Shown: positions 1 through 5,207 of the stretch, in pieces | Position numbering within the stretch: the stretch's first letter is position 1 | How the letters are laid out: every line of letters starts with the position of its first letter | Assembly: GCA_004376305.1 (NCBI GenBank) | Contig: SOKD01000133.1 | Coordinates: 1-5,207, forward strand | Direction: 5' to 3' | DNA: 5,207 bases | DNA from: Candidatus Cloacimonadota bacterium | GTDB taxonomy: Bacteria; Hydrothermota; E44-bin80 | Translations under genes and position numbers: made by a program | Notes under the pieces: model-generated | Told to the model about the DNA's origin: nothing | The model's database searches: none | The model's input: the letters and a program-made list of their open reading frames with translations, nothing else

Positions 1-1
1 G

Positions 2-850
2 TTCGCTTCACCCCTTGATGTAGCGGTGGATCAAAGCGGAAGGATTTATGTAGCGGATACGGGAAATGACAGGATACAGATTTTTTCGAAGGATGGTGAG
101 TTTTTGTATTCTTTCTCCGGTACAGCAGACTTTCATCTTATCAAACCAACAGCTATTACCCTTATCGATGCACGGGATAGATGGTCCTTTTTCAATTCAG
201 AATTTATAATTGTTATAGATGATAACCGGACAAGGATCTCACAATTTACCATAGAAGGAAAGATAATTGCAAGTATCTCAACCTACGGGCTTGGAATAGA
301 GCATGCCCGTCTCGGACACACCGCAATTGACTACTACAACAATATCTATGTTGCCGATGAGGAGAATTGCAAAATCCACATTTTTGACAAGGACCTTAAA
401 TTTGTGACCTCCTTTGGTCGCAAAGGTTCCGGAAAGGCAGAGTTCTATCGTCCCCGGTCAATTACCATCTGGAAACGTTTTGGTCAGGTCTTCATCCTCG
501 GCGTTAACGAAGCTCAATACTACTGGGTAGGAGTAGACGGATATTTTAAGGGTATTTTCCCATCCATCTTTGGTGAAGAAGAACCGGGTGCCACCATCTC
601 CCTCTTCATAACGCAGCCAGCAAAAATAATTGTGAATATTCACAAAAAAGGAACCAAAGACCTTATTCGGACGCTCCTTCCTCCACTGAAAAGAAATGTC
701 GGTGAACAAAATATTGTGTGGGACGGTCTTGATCAGGACGGGAAGCTCGTTGCTCCCGGCAAATACGAAATCGAGGTGATTCTGAAACCAACCTATTCAT
801 CAAAATCGAGTTTTAAGAAGAAATTAACCGCATATGTTGAAAGGCAGTAA
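2..850 (+). CDS. NHL-repeat (beta-propeller) protein with C-terminal FlgD-like Ig domain, 5' partial
   Basis: The reading frame is open to the left edge. A GTG at 26 could be read as a start, but it falls inside an NHL repeat whose first strand (SPLDVAVD) is already encoded at 8-31, so the gene starts off the window. Visible blades include SPLDVAVDQSGRIYVADTGN followed by DRIQIF (about 8-85), and a later one with NNIYVADEENCKIHIF (about 340-386) followed by SFGRKGSGKAEFYRPRSI. The stretch between them is a divergent blade. From about 590 the protein changes to a FlgD-type Ig-like domain, shown by the NIVWDGLDQDGKLVAPGKYE signature (about 710-770). NHL propellers usually bind protein or carbohydrate partners. 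The FlgD-like Ig fold is frequent at the C-termini of exported proteins, so an envelope or extracellular role is inferred. Any signal peptide would be off the window. The stop codon overlaps the next start (TAATG), which points to an operon. Substrate and partner are unknown. Confidence 0.88.
   Translation, partial: FASPLDVAVDQSGRIYVADTGNDRIQIFSKDGEFLYSFSGTADFHLIKPTAITLIDARDRWSFFNSEFIIVIDDNRTRISQFTIEGKIIASISTYGLGIEHARLGHTAIDYYNNIYVADEENCKIHIFDKDLKFVTSFGRKGSGKAEFYRPRSITIWKRFGQVFILGVNEAQYYWVGVDGYFKGIFPSIFGEEEPGATISLFITQPAKIIVNIHKKGTKDLIRTLLPPLKRNVGEQNIVWDGLDQDGKLVAPGKYEIEVILKPTYSSKSSFKKKLTAYVERQ
840..844 (+). promoter_or_regulatory. Ribosome binding site at a coupled TAATG junction
   Basis: AAAGG lies five bases before the ATG at 850 and inside the last codons of the upstream gene. 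The upstream stop TAA (848-850) shares its final A with this ATG. In the downstream frame a TGA at 838-840 rules out any start further upstream, so ATG 850 is the earliest possible start. The arrangement suggests translational coupling of the two genes. Confidence 0.55.
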
Positions 851-2256
851 TGGTTCTCGTGCTCTTTCTTGTGCTCACTTTACTTCCTCAGGATACGACA
901 ACGGTTGACATTCACTACTTTCCGATCCTTAAAGAAATTCCTGTAATTGAAAAATCCCCGTTCCGGGGTGAACCATTCATCTTTGAGGTTACGCAACCGT
1001 ACATTCGTTTTGACGAACGAGTACTCTCATTTCTCGATATAGCAAACCAGAGCAAAATCCCGTACCCTGATGCAATGCATAATTTCAAATGGCATTCTGT
1101 CTTCAACCATGTTGGTTTTGAGAACGAGGATTTTTCCGGAAATGTTAATACTCCGCCATACTTACTGCAGAATCTATACATCAATTTTGCACCATCACCA
1201 ATCTTACTTTACGGAACAACTACCTTTCCGTCGTATCTGTCGATCAAAGAGTTTAATAAACAGGTGCCTTTCTCGCAGATACGACTCTTCAGAGATAAAG
1301 AAGAAAACGAAAACATCCAGTTGACATTTGGGAGGAGTATCACCCGGTCCGTCAGATTCAATACCGCAGCAGATTACACCGAAGAACCAACAGGGACAAA
1401 ACGTTCTATCGGACTGGATGCTGCTTTTGATTTGCCCTTTGCAACCTCCTCTCACATTCTCTTTTATGATACCAAAGACGAAAGGACTGGATTTCCTCTC
1501 GAACAGCAACTCCTTCTGTTATCGTTTGCACGAAAAGAGGCAATGATTGGGATATACAGAAAACAAGAAAATAACACAGAAGCAATAGGAGTGCTGTCCG
1601 ATATCTACCTGCATCTTCCATTTGCATCAATCACTGCAGGTTTTGACTATCCCAATATTGACTCCTCGTACTATCAGCTTTCGCTTATTGATAGAATAAA
1701 TCCTGTGCCCCTGCTCTATGTTGTTCCGCGGCTCACCGTTGATGCAGATAAGAACTATGCTGTCTCTCTTGGTGCCGGATATCATACAGCGGTGAATGGA
1801 TTCATTTACACCAATGTGTGTTATGACAGCAATGAGGTTGTTCACGCATCATTTGGGTTCAGGGCAAAAGCTGAAAATGCACGTCTTGAGAGTTTCTTCT
1901 TCTGGACAGATGTATTTACAGAAGAACATTCCGGTGCAGCAGTCTTTTACGATGGAAAGTTGCTTACGAATCTATGGACTTCCTCTCTATTCCTGTTACG
2001 GCTTGATGGAACATACACCATCTATCTGCAACCTCTTTTGGAAAAACCATTCAAAAACGGAAAACTAAGACCAGCCATTTTCACAGGAATACTATATGAA
2101 CATACTGGCGCTCATACGTTTAATGAAGAGATCGGGATGAATGCCGGTTTCATACTCAGCATCATAGACATTTCTCTCTACTTTGTATTTGACGACATCA
2201 CTGATAGTGAAGAAAGGCAGTACAAATTCGGCGTAAGCTGGGACTTCTTTGATTAA
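850..2256 (+). CDS. Exported beta-rich protein, probable outer-membrane beta-barrel, family not recognised
   Basis: The 468-residue product begins with a short hydrophobic stretch (MVLVLFLVLTLLPQD, residues 1-15). It looks like a signal peptide, although the usual basic residues before it are missing. There is no Cys for a lipoprotein. After it comes a polar linker, then from about residue 105 a long run of alternating hydrophobic/polar segments rich in Tyr, Phe, Gly and Asn, separated by charged turns (for example QNLYINFAPSPILLYG, IQLTFGRSITRSVRF, NYAVSLGAGYHTAVNGFIYT, AGFILSIIDISLYFVFDD). It ends in an amphipathic aromatic strand, QYKFGVSWDFFD. This pattern is typical of outer-membrane barrels. 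The PFSQIRLF segment followed by IQLTFGRSIT is loosely reminiscent of putative porins of FCB-group bacteria, but I cannot assign a family. Coupling to the NHL/FlgD gene suggests the two act together at the envelope. The alternative is a periplasmic or surface beta-sandwich protein. Confidence 0.75.
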   Translation: MVLVLFLVLTLLPQDTTTVDIHYFPILKEIPVIEKSPFRGEPFIFEVTQPYIRFDERVLSFLDIANQSKIPYPDAMHNFKWHSVFNHVGFENEDFSGNVNTPPYLLQNLYINFAPSPILLYGTTTFPSYLSIKEFNKQVPFSQIRLFRDKEENENIQLTFGRSITRSVRFNTAADYTEEPTGTKRSIGLDAAFDLPFATSSHILFYDTKDERTGFPLEQQLLLLSFARKEAMIGIYRKQENNTEAIGVLSDIYLHLPFASITAGFDYPNIDSSYYQLSLIDRINPVPLLYVVPRLTVDADKNYAVSLGAGYHTAVNGFIYTNVCYDSNEVVHASFGFRAKAENARLESFFFWTDVFTEEHSGAAVFYDGKLLTNLWTSSLFLLRLDGTYTIYLQPLLEKPFKNGKLRPAIFTGILYEHTGAHTFNEEIGMNAGFILSIIDISLYFVFDDITDSEERQYKFGVSWDFFD

Positions 2257-2320
2257 ACCCTCACTTCAGCCACGGTTTCCGCACTGATAATTCAGGCATA
2301 CATCAAACACCTGTTACGTT

Positions 2321-2339
2321 GCAGGCGCAGGCTTCAGCC
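2321..2339. repeat. Tandem GCAGGC doublet fused to a GGCTTCAGCC hairpin core
   Basis: Two perfect copies of GCAGGC (2321-2332) run directly into TTCAGCC, so that GGCT and AGCC can pair around TC (2330-2339). Flanking ACACC (2307-2311) and GGTGT (2340-2344) are complementary and could close a larger, poorly paired stem. This looks like a degenerate copy of a CAGGCTTCAGCCTG-type dispersed palindrome. Membership of such a family is inference. Confidence 0.4.
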
Positions 2340-2353
2340 GGTGTGTTCGAGTA

Positions 2354-2412
2354 GCAGAGCTTGCCCCGTGTAATAGAGGAGTAAATATGTTATTGCACAG
2401 GGCTTGCTCTGC
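2354..2412. repeat. Imperfect inverted repeat, two 22-base arms and a 15-base loop
   Basis: The left arm at 2354-2375 starts GCAGAGCTTGCC. The right arm at 2391-2412 ends GGCTTGCTCTGC. As RNA, 18 of 22 positions form Watson-Crick pairs and one more is a U-G wobble. The mismatches are two adjacent U-U and one C-A. The loop is 2376-2390. The arms are too similar to be chance, and no gene explains them. Possible readings are a dispersed REP- or MITE-like element, a 3'-end stabilising hairpin used by both convergent transcripts, or a remnant of a mobile element. Confidence 0.75.
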
Positions 2413-2423
2413 GAATAAACGTA

Positions 2424-2442
2424 CGCAACCTAAAGGGCTACC
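2424..2442. repeat. Half-degenerate palindrome around AACCTAAAGG
   Basis: CGCAACCTAAAGGGCTACC reads as the left half of a CGCAACCT/AGGTTGCG palindrome in which the right half has decayed to AGGG. It directly follows the large inverted repeat and the palindrome CGTACG (2420-2425). The call as a third unit of a composite intergenic repeat is tentative. Confidence 0.3.
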
Positions 2443-2484
2443 ATGCTCGAGTTCTTATTCTGGCACAGCCTCTAAAGATTGCAT

Positions 2485-3009
2485 TTATAACTCTTCAACT
2501 GATATTTCTTTATTCGTATAAATACAGATTGATGCGGCGATCTTGAGTGATTCCTCTACGACACTTTTTGCATCAAGATCGGAGAATTCTATCAGGGCAG
2601 TGGCAGCGGCAAGCGCGTACGAACCACCGGAGCCAATCGCTATCATCTTATTATCAGGTTCTATCACCTCTCCACTCCCTGAAATGAGCAACGTATTCTT
2701 CCTATCAAGAACCACAAGCAACGCTTCCAGTCTTCTCAAGTATTTGTCGGTTCTCCAATGTTTTGCCAGTTCAACTGCAGCCCTGGCAAGATTTCCATGA
2801 AATTCCTTCAGTTTCTCTTCAAACCGCTCAAAAAGAGTAAATGCATCCGCAACTGAGCCGGCAAATCCCGCAAGAACTTTTCCGTCATAGAGTTTTCTGA
2901 TTTTCTTTGCCTTTTCCTTGATCACCGTGTCTTTTATCGTAACCTGACCATCACCGCCTATTACTGTTTTTCCCTTATAGTTCAACCCCAGTATTGTTGT
3001 TCCCTTCAT
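2485..3009 (-). CDS. hslV: ATP-dependent protease subunit HslV (ClpQ)
   Basis: This is the N-terminal-nucleophile threonine peptidase (family T1) that forms the double-hexamer chamber of the HslUV protease. It is cytoplasmic and degrades proteins unfolded by the HslU ATPase. The 174-residue length is normal. MKG precedes the Thr-Thr-Ile that aligns with the mature N-terminus of E. coli HslV, so Thr4 is the expected nucleophile after removal of three residues. GGDGQVT (18-24) carries the conserved Asp20, Lys36 matches the catalytic Lys33, and [17 protein letters not shown] (48-64), ELAKHWRTD (80-88), RRLEALL (92-98), the GSGG motif (126-129) and ICIYTN (161-166) are all family signatures. Near the cation site the usual Gly-Asp before ICIYTN is Ala-Ser, a mild deviation. 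The gene follows the ATPase/TPR frame by 28 bases and is probably co-transcribed with it. No hslU follows; the downstream side is a convergent gene. Confidence 0.96.
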   Translation of the reverse strand: MKGTTILGLNYKGKTVIGGDGQVTIKDTVIKEKAKKIRKLYDGKVLAGFAGSVADAFTLFERFEEKLKEFHGNLARAAVELAKHWRTDKYLRRLEALLVVLDRKNTLLISGSGEVIEPDNKMIAIGSGGSYALAAATALIEFSDLDAKSVVEESLKIAASICIYTNKEISVEEL

Positions 3010-3014
3010 TGATA

Positions 3015-3021
3015 CTCCTTT
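3015..3021 (-). promoter_or_regulatory. Strong ribosome binding site for hslV
   Basis: On the - strand AAAGGAG lies five bases before the ATG at 3009. This fixes the hslV start and its short MKG propeptide. It sits inside the 28-base gap after the TPR gene, so hslV can be translated independently on a shared transcript. Confidence 0.8.
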
Positions 3022-3037
3022 CCTCTTTATTTTTGAC

Positions 3038-5092
3038 TTACTTCTTTACCCTTCCTCCCTCTTTACTTCTCCCACTCCTTTTTACCATAATTTTGCCTAC
3101 TCTTTCAAGTGCTTTTTTTGCACCTAATTTCCTGAAAATCATTCTTGATTGTATAAATGCTTTTTTCGCACTTTTTCTATCTCCTTCTTCAGAGAGTGTT
3201 ATACCAAATTCATACAGTGACTTTCCCAGCTCATACTGTTCTTCATCATCCCGCAGCAATTCAATCGACAAGCGTGCAAAACGTCTCGATTCATCGAGTT
3301 CCTTTTTTTCTCGTTTGAAGCGGGACATCAAACGATAAAACTGTGCTCTTTGAAACTCGGTTCCGTTCGAATCAAGAAGCTTGTCGATCCGTGCAACCAA
3401 ATGCTGCGCCTTTTCCTGTTCCTTTGAAGATACGTGCAGCTCAAACAATGTAGTGAGGTTATCAATAACGAAACCAACAGCACGCTTTGCTTCAAAGATG
3501 GTCTTTGCTTTTACGAGAAAATACCGTGCTTTTTTGAAATCCCCGCAAAACATATAAGCAACACCAAGATTATGAAATGATGTTCCGATTTCTATGGTAT
3601 CTTTATGCTTTGATCTCAGGTTGATGGAACGTTTGAAATAACTGATACCATCCTGGTAATCTCCCATTTTTAACAGTAACGTACCGAGATTAACAAAATT
3701 TCTGCAGAGTAACGGTGTTAATTTCAGGAAAGTTGCACTATCAATGCTTTTTTGATACTGTGCTTTCGCCCGTTCCCATTCTCCAAGCGCCTCGTTGAGT
3801 ATTCCAAGATTCGTATAGGCTCTGCTTTCCTCCTCAATCTTCGAATGCATCCTGAATACCTCCACAGCTTCGCTGATCATTGACAGAGCATCCTGAAGAT
3901 TTCCTTGTGACCATCTGATTATTCCGAATCTATTCTTTGCCGATGCTTCTTTTACATCATTGTGTTGCTGTTGATACATCTTCAGCGCTCTCTTTAAAAA
4001 ATCCTCGGAAAGCTCGTATTCGCCCCGATACCAGAAAATACCAGCTATGACGTAATACCCCTCGGCTTCCTCTTCTTTCAAATGGTATCGTTTTGATAGC
4101 GCAATTGCCTTTTTTACATATGCCTCACCTTCATCCATCTTCCCCAATTCTACCAGAGTCTGTGCTATTGCATTTAAGACGGCACACACTCTCCCAGGAT
4201 CTCTTGCCCTGATAGTGAGTAGTTCATCAAGAGCGCTCTTGTATTTCCCCTGTTTACGGTACAGTTCTGCGATAGCGAGCAGTGATGCATTCCGTCTTAT
4301 CGGTGACTTTTTAATGCTTGTTCTGTATAGTTCTATAGCCTTTTCATAACTTCCATTCACGGCATAACTCCGCGCCGCAAGCGGAAGTATGAGAGCATAA
4401 AAAGGATCATTTTTAGCAACATTACCCAGAAGAAAATGTGCGTACATCATAGCATCATTGCAATGTGCCTGCTTTAATGCAGTTTCACATCCGGTTCTGG
4501 CAAATCGTCTCGCTTTCTTCTTCTCACCGCCATGTACGTAATGAAAAAAACTTTCCTTCACATAACCTTCTTTCTCCAGAATGGAGCCAATCTTCCTGTG
4601 GATCATCTTTGCCTCAGTACGCGGGATTGAATCGTAGAGCACTTCCTGATATACTAACCGGAACGAGAATCTTCCCTCACCCTTATCATCAACCATACCC
4701 CGCTGTATCGGCTTCCTGAGCAATCGGATCAATGATTCACCGTCAATATGCATAAGCTTCGAAATATGTTTGCAATCGAAATCTATCCCTCCAACAGATG
4801 CTATGGTCAATACATCCTTCTCGCTCTCGGTTAAATTTCCCAATCTTTCAAAAAGAATCGACTTCAGGGAATCAGAAATAACGAAGGTACCATCTCTCTT
4901 TACGATCCTCCATTCTCCATTGTACGTCTCGATAAGGCTATTTGCTATTGCGGTACTGAGAAGTTCCTTTGTAAAAAGCGGATTTCCCCCCGATTTCCTG
5001 AACAACAGCTGCAGGAGCTCTCCGTTTATTCTCTCTCCTCGTATAATCGTCTTCACATAGTTCTTGTAATGCTTCTTAGTGAATGCACCCAA
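3038..5092 (-). CDS. C-terminal portion of a signal-transduction ATPase (AAA/STAND type) with about eleven TPR motifs; 5' end missing or frameshifted
   Basis: Residue numbers count from the TTG at 5092. Residues 1-45 look like the end of a MalT/adenylate-cyclase-type ATPase module, with the typical [13 protein letters not shown] at 33-45. Residues 70-175 resemble the following winged-helix region ([20 protein letters not shown] at 75-94, [13 protein letters not shown] at 144-156, and a later [10 protein letters not shown]). From about 183 the protein is alpha-helical: an adaptor-like helical stretch, then about eleven TPRs to residue ~670 (for example [59 protein letters not shown]), and a basic tail. 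TPRs normally bind protein partners. Walker A and B motifs are absent. The start is unsupported: TTG with no ribosome binding site, while ATPase-like sequence ([13 protein letters not shown]) continues upstream to about 5125, where TAG (5129-5131) blocks the frame. The gene is therefore a fragment, frameshifted, or recoded. Its ligand and target are unknown. Confidence 0.8.
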   Translation of the reverse strand: MGAFTKKHYKNYVKTIIRGERINGELLQLLFRKSGGNPLFTKELLSTAIANSLIETYNGEWRIVKRDGTFVISDSLKSILFERLGNLTESEKDVLTIASVGGIDFDCKHISKLMHIDGESLIRLLRKPIQRGMVDDKGEGRFSFRLVYQEVLYDSIPRTEAKMIHRKIGSILEKEGYVKESFFHYVHGGEKKKARRFARTGCETALKQAHCNDAMMYAHFLLGNVAKNDPFYALILPLAARSYAVNGSYEKAIELYRTSIKKSPIRRNASLLAIAELYRKQGKYKSALDELLTIRARDPGRVCAVLNAIAQTLVELGKMDEGEAYVKKAIALSKRYHLKEEEAEGYYVIAGIFWYRGEYELSEDFLKRALKMYQQQHNDVKEASAKNRFGIIRWSQGNLQDALSMISEAVEVFRMHSKIEEESRAYTNLGILNEALGEWERAKAQYQKSIDSATFLKLTPLLCRNFVNLGTLLLKMGDYQDGISYFKRSINLRSKHKDTIEIGTSFHNLGVAYMFCGDFKKARYFLVKAKTIFEAKRAVGFVIDNLTTLFELHVSSKEQEKAQHLVARIDKLLDSNGTEFQRAQFYRLMSRFKREKKELDESRRFARLSIELLRDDEEQYELGKSLYEFGITLSEEGDRKSAKKAFIQSRMIFRKLGAKKALERVGKIMVKRSGRSKEGGRVKK

Positions 5093-5207
5093 AGAGATAA
5101 GCCGGAATTTTTTCTTGTTTTTATATCGCTATCCGAACCCCCGTTGCTACAAGGAACTATCCCGCATCGCCAAAGAAAGAGAACCGGAACCTTAACACCT
5201 TGTTTAG
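5093..5207. other. Unresolved edge segment upstream of the ATPase/TPR frame
   Basis: ATPase-like codons of the - strand frame continue from 5093 to 5128, then TAG at 5129-5131 and further stops follow. A second - strand frame is open from the window edge (5205) to TGA at 5053-5055 and contains GVKVPVLFLW. Joining it to the TPR frame needs a single -1 shift at one of two A-runs (plus-strand T-runs 5118-5122 and 5108-5113). On the + strand a frame open from 5070 to TAA at 5193-5195 contains PNPRCYKELSRIAKEREPEP. Each open stretch is only 40-50 codons, short enough to arise by chance. No promoter or ribosome binding site is visible. The segment may be coding sequence with an indel, an inserted dispersed repeat, or a contig-edge artefact. 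Confidence 0.4.

Larger units (their letters stand above)
2257..2484. other. Convergent intergenic spacer with several hairpin-like repeats, no gene seen
   Basis: This stretch separates the 3' ends of the + strand barrel gene and the - strand hslV. No open frame with coding character, tRNA or rRNA is visible in it. CTTCAGCC occurs at 2264-2271 and again at 2332-2339, each followed closely by CGGT or GGT. The largest structure is the inverted repeat at 2354-2412. No T-tract follows a stem in either direction, so a classical intrinsic terminator is not evident, although transcripts from both sides would run into the hairpins. Confidence 0.6.

Noticed and set aside
26..28. GTG as the true start of the NHL-repeat gene
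   Set aside because: The frame is open upstream to the edge, and the residues before it complete a typical NHL strand, so the gene is cut by the window.
2354..2412. Rho-independent terminator for either convergent gene
   Set aside because: The stem is strong, but neither side is followed by a T-rich tract, and the loop is 15 bases. A terminator role is possible but not supported by the usual signature.
2341..2442. tRNA or other structured RNA, suggested by GTTCGAGT resembling a T-loop
   Set aside because: There is no matching acceptor stem, anticodon arm or CCA-proximal pairing at the right spacing.
2257..2484. CRISPR array or attachment site
   Set aside because: The repeated words are few, short and unequally spaced, and no cas, integrase or tRNA gene is nearby.
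3110..3124. GTGC-T7-GCAC palindrome inside the TPR gene, reading as a phased A-run on the coding strand
   Set aside because: A -1 slip here meets a stop within about five codons and would only trim the basic tail. The frame on both sides is intact, so there is no reason to invoke recoding.
458..3338. Several open frames of 70-115 codons on the strand opposite to, or out of frame with, the main genes
   Set aside because: They lie entirely or almost entirely inside well-supported genes, lack ribosome binding sites and show no recognisable domain or plausible composition.

Overview
The window carries four protein genes in two convergent pairs, separated by a repeat-bearing spacer of about 230 bases. 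Two features suggest a bacterium with an outer membrane. One is an exported beta-barrel-like protein. The other is the coupling of NHL propeller repeats to a FlgD-like Ig domain, a combination common in uncultivated lineages near the FCB group such as WOR-3/Stahlbacteria. That placement is inference from gene style only; no rRNA or taxonomic marker is present. Base composition looks moderate, somewhat AT-rich.

Left half, + strand: the 3' part of an NHL-repeat protein ending in a FlgD-type Ig domain (2-850, start lies off the window). It is translationally coupled through TAATG to a 468-residue secreted, beta-rich protein that is probably an outer-membrane barrel (850-2256). The two look like one operon making a surface or envelope pair.

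Middle, 2257-2484: a non-coding spacer between the two 3' ends. It holds an imperfect 22-base inverted repeat (2354-2412), a tandem GCAGGC doublet next to a CTTCAGCC word that occurs twice, and a half-degenerate CAACCT/AGG palindrome. They look like pieces of dispersed intergenic hairpin repeats. No T-tract marks a classical intrinsic terminator on either strand.

Right half, - strand: a 684-codon open frame (3038-5092) encodes the C-terminal part of a signal-transduction type ATPase, from the end of the ATPase module through a winged-helix-like region, followed by about eleven TPR motifs. It is followed after 28 bases by hslV (2485-3009), the protease subunit of HslUV, with a strong ribosome binding site. 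No hslU is present next to hslV. The Walker A and B parts of the ATPase are not in the open frame: it has no ATG and no ribosome binding site, and a TAG lies just upstream. The last ~115 bases are therefore the most puzzling part of the window: they may hold a frameshift at A-runs, an insertion or repeat that truncated the gene, or an assembly problem.

I do not see a clearly new multi-gene system here. The points worth checking are the broken or frameshifted ATPase start, the composite hairpin repeats, the hslV without a neighbouring hslU, and the propeller/barrel gene pair.
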